A stretch of DNA of 59,507 nt from Chloroflexia bacterium (GTDB lineage: Bacteria; Chloroflexota; Chloroflexia; Thermobaculales; Thermobaculaceae), in assembly GCA_030446765.1 (NCBI GenBank), contig JAUJMR010000001.1, forward strand, positions 59,061 to 118,567, written 5' to 3'. Made by a program: the position numbers and the translations under genes. Shown one piece after another: positions 39,117-48,068 of this stretch. Below the pieces are notes generated by a model, which worked only from the letters and a program-made list of their open reading frames with translations, did no database searches and had not been told where the DNA came from. The first letter of the stretch is position 1, and each line of letters starts with the position of its first letter.

Positions 39117-41168
39117 ATGCACTCCAGCCAGGCACTGTCAGTGCCCTCGACGACCGCTTTGACGTCATCCAGGATCGCGTGGTCGCTGTGCGCGCTGAGT
39201 ATCGCGCTGGTTACCGGTGCTGGCATATTTATGCTACTCATCGGCACCAGCATCGGGACCCTGATGTTTCTCCTACCCCTGCTCTCGTGCGCGGTTGTCG
39301 GCGGCATAGTTGCCTCGCGCCAGCCAACCAACCCGATCGGCTGGTTTTTCCTGGTGAGCGCGGTCAGTTTCGGGGTGACTGTGTTCACCAACGAGTACGC
39401 GACGTATGGACTGCTCACCGAACCGGGTTCGCTGCCTCTGGCATGGGCGATGGTCTGGCCGCAGTCGTGGCTCTGGGTTCCAGGGGCGTCGCTTATCCTC
39501 GCGTTCGTGCCGCTCTACTTCCCGGACGGCCACCTGGCCACACGCCACTGGCGACCCTTCGTCTGGTTCGCCGTCACATTCTCCGTCACCGGTGCCATCT
39601 ACTCCGCCTTCGCGCCGGGCGAGATCCAGGAATCGGGATTCGTCAACCCGTTCGGGATCGAGAGGCAGCCAACCATTGCCTCGATGTTCGGCAGTAGCGT
39701 CTTGCCTCTCTGGCTAGGTCTTATTATGACGTCCGCAGCCAGCCTTGTCATCCGCTTTCGCTGCGCCCGAGCCGAGGTGCGGCAGCAGATCAAGTGGCTC
39801 GCGTTCGCCGCTTCTGTAGTCCCGATCTGGTTCATCGTCTCCCCGGCGGTCGAGGCGGTGGCCCCAACGCTGTACCAGTTTCTGGACCCCCTGGCACTCG
39901 CAGGCATTCCGCTGGCTACTGGTGTGGCGATCCTCAGGTATCGGCTGTACGAGATAGACCTGATCATCAACCGCACGCTGGTCTACGGGGCGCTCACCGC
40001 CTGCGTAGTGGGGCTCTACGTGTTCATCGTGGCCTACCTGGGCGCTTTCTTTCGCGTGGGCGGCGACCTGCTGGTCTCGCTCGTCGCCACCGGCGTCGTC
40101 GCGGTGGCGTTCGCGCCCCTGCGCGAGCGGCTGCAGCGCGGGGTCAACCGCCTGATGTACGGAGAGCGTGACGAGCCGTACGCGGTGCTCTCGCGGCTCG
40201 GTCAACGCCTGAAGGGCACGACCACGCCCCAGGCGGTGCTCCCGGCCATAGCCGAGACGGCCGCCCAGGCGCTAAGGCTGCCGTACGCGGCGATCGCTGT
40301 GCGGCGGGACGACGGCAGCTTCGAGACGGTCGCGGCCCACGGCAGCCCTGGGGCGGAACCGATCGTCCTGCCACTTGCGTATGGCATGGAGACGATCGGA
40401 CAGCTCATCCTCGCGTCCCGCGCGCCGGGCGAGCCGTTCGGCCCAGCCGACAGGCGCCTGCTCGACGATATCGCCCGCCACGCGGAGGCCGCCGCTTACG
40501 CGATACGGCTCACGAGCGACCTGCAACGATCGCGCGAACGCCTGGTTAACGCGCGAGAGGAGGAGCGGAGGCGCCTGCGGCGAGACCTGCACGATGGCCT
40601 GGGTCCGCAGCTCGCCACCCTGACCCTCAAGCTCGACGCCGCGCGCAACCTCCTCGCCAAAGAGCCGCAAGCCGCCGACGCCCTGCTGGCGGGGCTCAAG
40701 GCGCAGATACAGGCGGCGATCGCGGACATCAGGCGCCTCGTCTACGATCTAAGGCCGCCTGCCCTTGACGAGTTGGGGCTCATCGCTGCCATTAGGGAGC
40801 AGGCGATGAGCTGTAGCCATGCCGGCCTCGACGTCTCCATCCAAGCACCGGAGAACTTGCCGCCGCTCCCAGCCGCCGTCGAGGTGGCGACCTACCGCAT
40901 CGTCCAAGAGTCGCTGACCAATGTTTCCCGGCACGCCCGGGCCGGGGTCTGCCATGTGAGGGTCTCCGTTGGTGACGCACTGCTTCTGGAGGTCACCGAC
41001 GACGGCATCGGCCTGCCCGAGGACCGCCGCGCTGGCGTGGGCCTCTCCTCGATGCGGGAGCGCGCCGCCGAGCTGGGCGGCACCTGCGTCATCGAATCCC
41101 TTGGACCCGCGGGTGGGACCCGGCTGCTTGCGCGCCTGCCCCTACCCGGTTTAGGGGCGAGCCGATGA
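39117..41168 (+). CDS. NarL-system sensor histidine kinase with membrane and GAF domains
   Basis: 683 residues. The first 330 have about eight membrane helices, then a GAF-like domain (about 350-470). Next is a HisKA_3 dimerisation domain with the phospho-accepting His in RRRLRRDLHDGLGPQLATL, and a HATPase_c domain with the N box IVQESLTNVSRHA and the G boxes TDDGIGLPE and GVGLSSMRERA. AAGGAA precedes the ATG at 39117. The response regulator gene begins within its stop codon (ATGA), so the two form a pair. The signal sensed is unknown. Confidence 0.93.
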   Translation: MHSSQALSVPSTTALTSSRIAWSLCALSIALVTGAGIFMLLIGTSIGTLMFLLPLLSCAVVGGIVASRQPTNPIGWFFLVSAVSFGVTVFTNEYATYGLLTEPGSLPLAWAMVWPQSWLWVPGASLILAFVPLYFPDGHLATRHWRPFVWFAVTFSVTGAIYSAFAPGEIQESGFVNPFGIERQPTIASMFGSSVLPLWLGLIMTSAASLVIRFRCARAEVRQQIKWLAFAASVVPIWFIVSPAVEAVAPTLYQFLDPLALAGIPLATGVAILRYRLYEIDLIINRTLVYGALTACVVGLYVFIVAYLGAFFRVGGDLLVSLVATGVVAVAFAPLRERLQRGVNRLMYGERDEPYAVLSRLGQRLKGTTTPQAVLPAIAETAAQALRLPYAAIAVRRDDGSFETVAAHGSPGAEPIVLPLAYGMETIGQLILASRAPGEPFGPADRRLLDDIARHAEAAAYAIRLTSDLQRSRERLVNAREEERRRLRRDLHDGLGPQLATLTLKLDAARNLLAKEPQAADALLAGLKAQIQAAIADIRRLVYDLRPPALDELGLIAAIREQAMSCSHAGLDVSIQAPENLPPLPAAVEVATYRIVQESLTNVSRHARAGVCHVRVSVGDALLLEVTDDGIGLPEDRRAGVGLSSMRERAAELGGTCVIESLGPAGGTRLLARLPLPGLGASR

Positions 41169-41821
41169 GCGCGATCCGTATTCTCCTGGCGGACGACCAC
41201 GGCCTCTTCCGCGAGGGGCTGATCGCCTCGTTGGGCTCCGTCCCCGACACCCGGGTCATCGGCGAGGCGGCCACCGGAGAAGAGGCCATACAAAGGGCCG
41301 CGGAACTCCAGCCGGACGTAATGCTCATGGACATCCAGATGCCGGGGACGAACGGCATCGAGGCCACGCGAAGGGTCGTGCGCGAGAGCCCGCACATCGG
41401 GGTCGTCGTCGTGACGATGTTTGAGGACGACGACTCCGTCTTCTCCGCCATGCGCGCCGGGGCAAGGGGGTACGTCCTCAAGGGCGCCGACCAGGAGGAG
41501 ATCCTCGCGGTCATCCGCGCAGTGGCGGCGGGCGAGGCGCACTTCGGTCCCGCGATCGCGCGCCGCCTGATGAACTACTTCGCCGCCCCGAGGCCGGCCG
41601 ACCCGGCCGAAGCCTTCCCAGACCTGACCGCCCGCGAGCGCGAGATCCTCGACCTGATCGCGCGGGGACGCAATAACCAGGAGATCGCCCGCGTGCTCTA
41701 CCTCAACCCCAAGACAGTGCGCAACCACGTCTCGAACATTTTCGCCAAGCTGCAGGTTGCCGACCGAGCCCAGGCGATCATCCGCGCCCGCGAGGCCGGA
41801 CTAGGCTCGAACCCCGGGTAG
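41165..41821 (+). CDS. NarL/LuxR-family response regulator
   Basis: 218 residues: a receiver domain with the acidic pair in LLADDHGLFREGL, the phospho-accepting Asp in PDVMLMDIQMPGTNG and the conserved Lys in GYVLKGADQEE. A LuxR-type helix-turn-helix follows (LTAREREILDLIARGRNNQE, then TVRNHVSNIFAKLQVADRAQ). It overlaps the kinase gene by four bases. It should activate or repress genes when phosphorylated by that kinase; targets are not evident. Confidence 0.94.
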   Translation: MSAIRILLADDHGLFREGLIASLGSVPDTRVIGEAATGEEAIQRAAELQPDVMLMDIQMPGTNGIEATRRVVRESPHIGVVVVTMFEDDDSVFSAMRAGARGYVLKGADQEEILAVIRAVAAGEAHFGPAIARRLMNYFAAPRPADPAEAFPDLTAREREILDLIARGRNNQEIARVLYLNPKTVRNHVSNIFAKLQVADRAQAIIRAREAGLGSNPG

Positions 41822-41956
41822 GGATCGGTGGCCCGCTCGTCGCCTGTGGAACCTGTCCCAGCCGCTGCCGTGGTCGTTGCTCCTCCGGCGGCAGTTGCTA
41901 TGGCATCGGTCTGGCTCGTGTTACACGAGATATGGAGCTCAGAGTGGACCAGATGC

Positions 41957-42083
41957 GATGCGCAATCCGGTTGAAAACTATCGCATGTCATCCCGAACGC
42001 AGTGGGGGATCCGTAACTCATACCACGGATTCCTCGCAGGCTCGGAATGACGAATACGCTACGGATCAGACGGATTGCGTATG
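41957..42083. repeat. 127-bp inverted-repeat element, copy 2
   Basis: It begins GATGCGCAATCCGGTTGA and ends TCAGACGGATTGCGTAT, an imperfect inverted copy of the start. The centre matches copy 1 at 2923-3049: CATGTCATCCCGAACGCAGT, then ACCACGGATTCCTCGC and GCTCGGAATGAC. Copies 1 and 2 have the same length. It lies 165 bases upstream of sigZ; the remainder of 41822-42247 shows nothing clear. Confidence 0.78.
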
Positions 42084-42247
42084 ACACGGTCAATCACGTG
42101 TTTGCAAGAGGATGACAGTCTCCCAAGCACCTTTGTAGACGCTGCATGCTGTTGCATCCTTTCGTCCTCACACACGTCTATCTCCTTGAGGGATCATGTA
42201 CGTTGAAGTTTGGAGGTTGATACCATGGCCCTAGGAGGTGAACAGCG

Positions 42248-42805
42248 ATGACATGGACGGCCGAGAGCGTGTGGGCCGCCTTTAACGACGGTCTGCGCGG
42301 ATTCGTTCGTTCGCGGGTGCGCGACCGTCACGCAGCCGACGACATACTCCAGGACGTGTACCTGCGGATTCACACACACGTCGGCGGTTTGCGCGACGAG
42401 GAACGGGTACAAGCCTGGGTGTTTCAGGTCGCCCGGAATGCGATCGCCGACCACTTTCGGCGGAGTCGCCCAACCGCCGTACTCGGCGACGTGCCGTTCG
42501 AGGCTGAGGATCCCGCGGATGAGCAAGCGGCGCAGGCACTCGCTTGCAGCGTGCGGCAGTTCGTCGATGCGCTGTCACCGAACTACCGAGACGCACTTAT
42601 CCTGACCGAGTATGAGGGTCTAACCCAGGTCCAATTGGCAGACCGGCTCGGCATCTCTGTTTCCGGGGCGAAGTCGCGCGTGCAGCGAGCTCGGGACCAA
42701 CTCAAGGCCGCGCTGCTCGCGTGCTGCCATGTTCAGCTTGATCGTCGTGGTGGCGTCATCAGCTATCGCGCCAGAGATGTCTGCTGCGTAGACTGCGACG
42801 GGTAG
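42248..42805 (+). CDS. sigZ: SigZ-type ECF RNA polymerase sigma factor
   Basis: 185 residues with sigma region 2 (DILQDVYLRIHTHVGGLRDE, then VARNAIADHFRRSRP) and region 4 (ALSPNYRDALILTEYEGLTQ, then LGISVSGAKSRVQRAR). The C-terminal extension is Cys-rich: CCHVQLDRRGGVISYRA followed by CCVDCDG, typical of the SigZ group. No anti-sigma gene is adjacent, so the Cys tail might itself sense metal or oxidant (inference). A strong TAGGAGGTGAACAGCG site precedes the ATG at 42248. The arsenite methyltransferase gene follows after 104 bases. Confidence 0.9.
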   Translation: MTWTAESVWAAFNDGLRGFVRSRVRDRHAADDILQDVYLRIHTHVGGLRDEERVQAWVFQVARNAIADHFRRSRPTAVLGDVPFEAEDPADEQAAQALACSVRQFVDALSPNYRDALILTEYEGLTQVQLADRLGISVSGAKSRVQRARDQLKAALLACCHVQLDRRGGVISYRARDVCCVDCDG

Positions 42806-42909
42806 GAATCCGAAACGATGCGTCTTTTTGTTAGTTCCAGCGTCTATTTATGTGAGATCTGAAGGGATCGCAGCACGGCCGTCACGAGTGTATTGGAGGA
42901 GAACGAAGA

Positions 42910-43761
42910 ATGACACACAGCGATAGTCCATTGACAACCCAGCCCACAACTGCCATTCAGAACGCGGTTAGACAGAAGTACGCGTCTTTGGCGCTCGGTG
43001 CTTCGAGCACTGGCTGCTGCGCAACAGATCGATCGGGAGCTACTTGCTGCGAGGAAGACGCCGTTACTTCGCACCTGTACGATACAACCGAGACAGACGG
43101 GCTACCCCCCACCGCGGTGAACGCATCGCTCGGTTGCGGCAACCCGACGGCCCTTGCCGAGATCTTCCCGGGTCAAACGGTTCTAGATCTCGGGAGCGGC
43201 GCAGGTCTGGATGTACTTCTCTCGGCTCGACGGGTCGGTCCACAAGGCCGCGTGTACGGACTGGACATGACGGATGAGATGCTAGAGCTGGCGCGCTCCA
43301 ACGCGCGTGAGGCGGGTGCGACCAACGTCGAGTTCCTACGCGGACGTATTGAGGATGTGCCTCTGCCCGATCGGTCCGTTGATGTGATTATCTCCAACTG
43401 TGTCGTGAACCTCTCGCCTGACAAGAGCGCAGTGCTGCGCGAAGCATACCGGGTGCTCAAGCCCGGTGGGCTATTCGCAGTGTCCGATGTCATCGTTCTA
43501 GGAACTCTGAGCGAGAGTATCCGGCGCGACATGGAGGCGTGGGCAGGCTGTGTCGCCGGAGCTCTCAGCGAAAGCGACTACCGTGCGTTGCTAGAAGCGG
43601 CGGGCTTCTCGGATGTCGAGGTGCAAGTGACGCGCAGGTATTCGACAACGGAGGCACTGGGCGAGCACTGTTGCACCGGCTCGGACGATGGCTCTCTCGC
43701 GAGCGCCTTCATCCGTGGCAGAAAGCCAAACGCCGACGCCGGCGATGCCGGATCGCGCTGA
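42910..43761 (+). CDS. arsM: Arsenite methyltransferase
   Basis: 283 residues. ArsM uses SAM to methylate As(III), giving volatile or less retained arsenicals. The SAM site is TVLDLGSGAGLDVLLSA with GLDMTDEMLELAR. The arsenic-binding Cys residues are in NASLGCGNP, SNCVVNLSPDK and EAWAGCVAGALSE, and Cys pairs also occur near both ends (TGCCATDRSGATCC, GEHCCTG). TTGGAGGAGAACG precedes the ATG at 42910. It stands downstream of sigZ, with no arsR, arsB or acr3 in sight, so regulation by SigZ is plausible. Confidence 0.93.
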   Translation: MTHSDSPLTTQPTTAIQNAVRQKYASLALGASSTGCCATDRSGATCCEEDAVTSHLYDTTETDGLPPTAVNASLGCGNPTALAEIFPGQTVLDLGSGAGLDVLLSARRVGPQGRVYGLDMTDEMLELARSNAREAGATNVEFLRGRIEDVPLPDRSVDVIISNCVVNLSPDKSAVLREAYRVLKPGGLFAVSDVIVLGTLSESIRRDMEAWAGCVAGALSESDYRALLEAAGFSDVEVQVTRRYSTTEALGEHCCTGSDDGSLASAFIRGRKPNADAGDAGSR

Positions 43762-43846
43762 CACCTGGCGCATCTAGATTCGGTGCGTCGGCGGACGACC
43801 TGAACGATCCACGAGGGATAAGCTGTGTAAGGGATCGGTCCACACA

Positions 43847-43855
43847 TGTTATAAT
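43847..43855 (+). promoter_or_regulatory. Extended -10 promoter of the dacF operon
   Basis: TGTTATAAT is a perfect extended -10 element (TGn plus TATAAT at 43850-43855), with no good -35. The ATG of dacF begins ten bases after it, so the transcript would be leaderless or nearly so. Confidence 0.6.
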
Positions 43856-43864
43856 TCGCGCGAC

Positions 43865-45007
43865 ATGCGAGCCCCCGACACACATCCGAATATGGTCGCG
43901 CAGTGGCTTCGCTGGGTCGCGGCGCTCCTGCTTCTGTTCCTTGGTATGGCGACATCCGGGTTTGGTCCGCCGCCCGGTGCGAACCCGACTCCGACCGATT
44001 CCGAGCGTCTCACGCAGAGCGAGCTAGCGATCCTTCGCGCCTCCCCTGAGCCGACGCTCAGTGCCCGGTCCGCGGTGCTCATGGATCCAGCCACTGGTCG
44101 TGTCCTATGGGGCAAAGCGCCAGATAGACGCCTCCCCATCGCGAGCACCACCAAGATGATGACCGCGCTGCTGGCCGCCGAGCTGGCGGACCCGGACGAG
44201 GTGGCTACGGTCTATCCAAGAGACCTGGTCCTGGGTTCGACGGTGTCCCTCCGTGAGGGTGAGCGCCTGACGATCGAGCAGTTGCTCTACGGCGCGCTTA
44301 TCCAATCAGGCAACGACGCGGCGGTTACCATCGCGGACCACGTTGGTCGTGAGTACCTCGGTGGTGTGGGCGATGATGGTATCGAGACCTTCGTGCGGGC
44401 AATGAACGTTCGCGCGCGGAAAATGGGCCTGACAAACACCCAGTTCAAGAATCCCAACGGCTTCGACGCACCCGGGCACTACTCCACCGCGCGTGACCTC
44501 GCTGTCCTCGGCCGAGAGGTACTCGCTAATCCTCTGCTGGCGGGCATCGTGGCAACGGCGCAATACCGCATGACTGGATACCTGACGGTCGGTCGAGAAA
44601 GAACTCTCGTGTATCACCCGGTTCGAACCACGAACGAACTGCTACGCTCCTACCGGGGTGCTAACGGCATCAAGACCGGCACCACGCCCCAGGCAGGTGA
44701 GGCGCTGGTCGCGTCCGTACAGCGTGGGGACGCGTCGCTCATAGCCGTGATGCTGGGGGCGACGGGTCGATTTGCGGATGCTCGAGCACTCTTCGATTGG
44801 GGGTTTGACCAATACGAGTGGCTGCCGATAACGCCGTTTGTATTTGAGTCTCCCGTCGGCACAGTGGCATTGCAGCAGCCACTCTTCGCGGCGGTCGCGA
44901 AGTGGAATGTCGATCTGCCGTTTTTCCACGCCGGCGCTGGCGCGGCACGGTACTGGGTTGGCACTGAGCCACTCGAGATACCTCTGTCCGCGGCGGGCGC
45001 GCCTTGA
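43865..45007 (+). CDS. dacF: D-alanyl-D-alanine carboxypeptidase (DacF-like PBP)
   Basis: 380 residues. The protein trims the terminal D-alanine from peptidoglycan stem peptides outside the membrane. It has a signal peptide (MVAQWLRWVAALLLLFLGMA), then the three penicillin-binding motifs: STTKM near residue 93, SGN near 149 and KTG near 269 (IKTGTTPQAGE). The C-terminal extension is short. It is first in a five-gene set whose members overlap by four bases, and its stop overlaps the TTG of rluB. Confidence 0.92.
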   Translation: MRAPDTHPNMVAQWLRWVAALLLLFLGMATSGFGPPPGANPTPTDSERLTQSELAILRASPEPTLSARSAVLMDPATGRVLWGKAPDRRLPIASTTKMMTALLAAELADPDEVATVYPRDLVLGSTVSLREGERLTIEQLLYGALIQSGNDAAVTIADHVGREYLGGVGDDGIETFVRAMNVRARKMGLTNTQFKNPNGFDAPGHYSTARDLAVLGREVLANPLLAGIVATAQYRMTGYLTVGRERTLVYHPVRTTNELLRSYRGANGIKTGTTPQAGEALVASVQRGDASLIAVMLGATGRFADARALFDWGFDQYEWLPITPFVFESPVGTVALQQPLFAAVAKWNVDLPFFHAGAGAARYWVGTEPLEIPLSAAGAP

Positions 45008-45744
45008 CGCAACCGGTTCGTCTGCACAAAATCATCGCCCGTGCGGGTGTGGCCTCGTTGCGCGCGAGTGAGCGGCTGATCGAGGATGGACGGGTGCAGG
45101 TAAACGGGCGGACCGTTACGACGCCGGGTGCCGTTGCCCTACCGCAAGACGAGATCGTCATTGACGGACGGCGCATCGAGACCACCTCTGCTCCACGGTA
45201 CGTCCTCCTGAACAAGCCACCACTGGTTCTCAGCACCGCACATGACGAGATGGGCCGCTCCACAGTGGTAGATATCGTCGGTGCGCCGGAGCGTCTTTAT
45301 CCTGTCGGGCGACTGGACCGCGAGTCCGAAGGGCTTCTGCTGCTGACGAACGACGGTGCCCTCGCGGAACGGATGATGCACCCGCGCTTCGGTATGCACA
45401 AGACGTATGAGGTAGACGTCGACGGGCGTTTCGCGCGGAGTGATCTTGCCCGGTTGCGCGCGGGTGTATTGCTGGAGGATGGGCCGAGCGTCCCGATCGC
45501 CGCGAAGCTGACCAGGAGCGAACCGGCAAGGTCCACCTTGACTATTACGCTCGGCGAGGGCAGAAACCGTCAGGTGCGGCGGACATTGGAGGCATTGGGC
45601 CTCACAATCGTGCGCCTCGTACGCGTTCGCCTCGGTCCGCTGCAACTCGGTGATCTGCGGCCCGGACAGTTCCGGGATCTTACGCCGTCCGAGCTTCGGA
45701 GCCTACGGCAGGATACGGGACTCACCCAGGACGGTCGATCGTGA
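45004..45744 (+). CDS. rluB: 23S rRNA pseudouridine synthase, RluB/RsuA family
   Basis: 246 residues. An S4 RNA-binding domain (VRLHKIIARAGVASLRASER) is followed by the catalytic domain, with the active Asp in YPVGRLDRESEGLLLLTND and a conserved LGEGRNRQVRRTLEALG near the C-terminus. It should convert a uridine of rRNA to pseudouridine. RluB is the usual Gram-positive type; other RsuA-family sites cannot be excluded. The start is a TTG overlapping the dacF stop (TTGA). Confidence 0.92.
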   Translation: MTQPVRLHKIIARAGVASLRASERLIEDGRVQVNGRTVTTPGAVALPQDEIVIDGRRIETTSAPRYVLLNKPPLVLSTAHDEMGRSTVVDIVGAPERLYPVGRLDRESEGLLLLTNDGALAERMMHPRFGMHKTYEVDVDGRFARSDLARLRAGVLLEDGPSVPIAAKLTRSEPARSTLTITLGEGRNRQVRRTLEALGLTIVRLVRVRLGPLQLGDLRPGQFRDLTPSELRSLRQDTGLTQDGRS

Positions 45745-46421
45745 CGTCGCCGCGCACCATCGCCCTTGACGGTCCGGCCGGTGTGGGCAAGAGCACGATC
45801 GGCAAGCTGCTCGCCGACCGGCATCACTACCTGTTCCTGGACACGGGCGTGCTGTATCGCGCGGTCAGCCTCGTCGCGGTTCGACAGGGCATCGCCTCAG
45901 CGGATGCGGCCCGCTTGCGGGAGGTGGCGCGCGATCTGGATGTGGAGATCCTGCGCGCTGAGCCAGAGTCGGAGTTCATGTACCGGGTGTCCATCGACGG
46001 TGAGGACGTTACAGAAATACTTCGATCCCCAGAGGTGGAGCAGATCGTTTCGGAGGTGTCAGCACATCCGCAAGCGCGCGCCGAGCTGCTGCAGCGACAA
46101 CGGGAGATCGCTCGTGCTAATCCTAGCGTACTGGTCGGACGCGACATCGGCACGGTCGTGCTCCCCGACGCCGATCTCAAGGTATATTTGGATGCCACGC
46201 TCGAGGAGCGTACGATGCGCCGTCACCGGGAGCGACTCCAGCAGGATCCCATGTATCCGTATGAACGAGTGCTTGCCGAACTGCAGCGGCGCGACAAGCT
46301 GGACACCGAACGCGCGAGTTCCCCACTACGGGTGCCGGATGATGCCCTGTTGATTGACACCACCGGTAAGGACGTGGATGCGGTGCTACTGGCGATCGAG
46401 GCCAGGATGGCTGGGGCATGA
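45741..46421 (+). CDS. cmk: Cytidylate kinase
   Basis: 226 residues, full length. Cmk phosphorylates CMP and dCMP. The P-loop is IALDGPAGVGKSTIGKLLAD, followed by LFLDTGVLYRAVSLVAV, VGRDIGTVVLPDADLKVYLD and the lid RTMRRHRERLQ. The GTG start overlaps the rluB stop by four bases. The neighbourhood (rluB-cmk-plsC) is a widely seen gene order. Confidence 0.95.
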   Translation: MTSPRTIALDGPAGVGKSTIGKLLADRHHYLFLDTGVLYRAVSLVAVRQGIASADAARLREVARDLDVEILRAEPESEFMYRVSIDGEDVTEILRSPEVEQIVSEVSAHPQARAELLQRQREIARANPSVLVGRDIGTVVLPDADLKVYLDATLEERTMRRHRERLQQDPMYPYERVLAELQRRDKLDTERASSPLRVPDDALLIDTTGKDVDAVLLAIEARMAGA

Positions 46422-47071
46422 GCCACGAGCAGCGCTCGTTCAAAATCGCACGCGTCGTCGTGCGTCGGCTTGTCATACCGCTCCTCGCGGATTTCACCGT
46501 GACGGGGCTGGAGAACACGCCGCGCGAAGGTGCTTTCATCGCTGCGGCGAATCACCAGAGTATGCTCGACATTCCGCTACTGATGGCCGTGCTCCCACGT
46601 CGACCAAGTATCATGGCGAAGCAGAGTCTGTATATTCCCGGCTTGCGCTGGTTCTGGCGCTGGGGAGATGCCGTCCCCGTGCGCCGCGATGGCATGGACC
46701 GGAAGGCTCTTCGCGCTGCCGAGGAGCGCCTGAAACAGGGGATCCCCTTCGGTATTTTCCCCGAGGGCACGCGTGTTCGCAGCGGGGGTCTCGGCGCGGG
46801 TAAGGCCGGGGCTGGGATGATTGCGCTCCGCAGCCAGGCACCCGTCTTGCCGGTCGCTTTCACTGGTACCGCCGGTATTCTGCGCGGGCACCGGCCACAC
46901 TTTCGGCCGCGCGTCACCATGACGGTTGGCACCCCTATCGCGCACGAGGAGCTGGCCGCCGCTGGCGGTCCACAGGCTGCGACTGATCTGATCATGCGCC
47001 GTATAGCCGATCTCCTGCCGCCGGATTACCGGGGCATCTATTCGGGAAACGTACCGAGCAAACATCCATGA
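46418..47071 (+). CDS. plsC: 1-acyl-sn-glycerol-3-phosphate acyltransferase
   Basis: 217 residues. PlsC adds the second acyl chain to lysophosphatidic acid at the membrane. The catalytic HX4D is in AANHQSMLDIPLLMAVLP, and the substrate motif is FGIFPEGTRVRSG. There is a further block LPVAFTGTAGILRG. Its ATG overlaps the cmk stop and its stop overlaps the mogA start, both as ATGA. Confidence 0.94.
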   Translation: MSHEQRSFKIARVVVRRLVIPLLADFTVTGLENTPREGAFIAAANHQSMLDIPLLMAVLPRRPSIMAKQSLYIPGLRWFWRWGDAVPVRRDGMDRKALRAAEERLKQGIPFGIFPEGTRVRSGGLGAGKAGAGMIALRSQAPVLPVAFTGTAGILRGHRPHFRPRVTMTVGTPIAHEELAAAGGPQAATDLIMRRIADLLPPDYRGIYSGNVPSKHP

Positions 47072-47586
47072 CGTACAACGCGGCGATACTGAGCATCAGC
47101 GATCGTGGCGCTGCGGGTGAGCGGTCCGAGGACACAAGCGCGCTAACGATACGTGAGCTGTTGCAGGACAGCCCGATCGAAGTGGTGGCATACGACGTGG
47201 TGCCCGATGAACAGACACTCATCGCCGAGCGGTTACGGCTGCTCGCCGACCGGCCGGATGTCGATCTCGTGCTCACTACCGGCGGGACGGGGCTTTCGCC
47301 GCGGGACGTGACACCGCAAGCAACGTTGGCCGTGATCGAATACATGGTGCCCGGAATAGCCGAAGCGATGCGTGCGGAGGGCTTGCGACACACTCCAATG
47401 GCAATGCTCTCCCGGGCGATCGTCGGGGTGCGCTCGGGAACCCTCATCGTGAATCTGCCAGGTAGTCCAAAGGGTGTGCGCGAGTCGCTGGAAGTCGTCC
47501 GTCCGGTGCTCTCGCACGCATTTGATAAGCTGGCCGGCGATCCCGAGGACTGCTCACCAATACCGGTAGTTGCAGATGACTCGTGA
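47068..47586 (+). CDS. mogA: Molybdopterin adenylyltransferase (MogA/MoaB family)
   Basis: 172 residues. MogA adenylates molybdopterin before molybdenum insertion. The signature is AAILSISDRGAAGERSEDTS, then DLVLTTGGTGLSPRDVTPQA and IVNLPGSPKGVRESLEVV. It is the last gene of the overlapping operon. MoaB is a close relative, so the exact name is not certain. Confidence 0.88.
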   Translation: MTYNAAILSISDRGAAGERSEDTSALTIRELLQDSPIEVVAYDVVPDEQTLIAERLRLLADRPDVDLVLTTGGTGLSPRDVTPQATLAVIEYMVPGIAEAMRAEGLRHTPMAMLSRAIVGVRSGTLIVNLPGSPKGVRESLEVVRPVLSHAFDKLAGDPEDCSPIPVVADDS

Positions 47587-48068
47587 GACTACTGCCTGTA
47601 TGAAATGAGGAAGAGCGCCCCCACATAAGCCAAGGCGCGGGGCCCGGCAGCAGTCAGTGCGCGTCGGCGCTGGATTTCCATAAAGTCACCGCCCCATTGC
47701 AAGCCGCTGTGCAGGAATAGCAACATCCTTCTGGTCTCCGCAGTGCGAGGCAGTCGAGCCGGTCACTGCAAGTTGTTCAGGTCATTCCTTGGTTCGCGCA
47801 GCTTGCGCGTCGTCGGTTCGCAACCACCCCAACTCGCGGGGTCGACAGAATCGGTCCCACCGGCACGTGTCAGCGCTATCCGAAGTGCACGACAAGCGCC
47901 TTGGCTCAACGCTGCGTTCCACCGGTCAACGTCTCGCAGGCAGAGCAGGCCTCTGCGAAATAGACTCAGCTAGCGAGCGGCAGATCGTTGCCTCGGCGCC
48001 GAGACATGGGATAGACTGACGGTAGCGACCAATACAGCCCAGGCGTATCGGCGCTGATCGGAGGGGCA
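47587..48068. other. Intergenic stretch without recognised features
   Basis: No gene, tRNA, repeat or clear terminator was seen in this 480-base interval. Two short plus-strand frames lack ribosome sites. Confidence 0.5.

Noticed and set aside
47587-48068. tRNA gene in the intergenic stretch
   Set aside because: No cloverleaf with T-loop GGTTCRANNCC and matching acceptor stem could be drawn.
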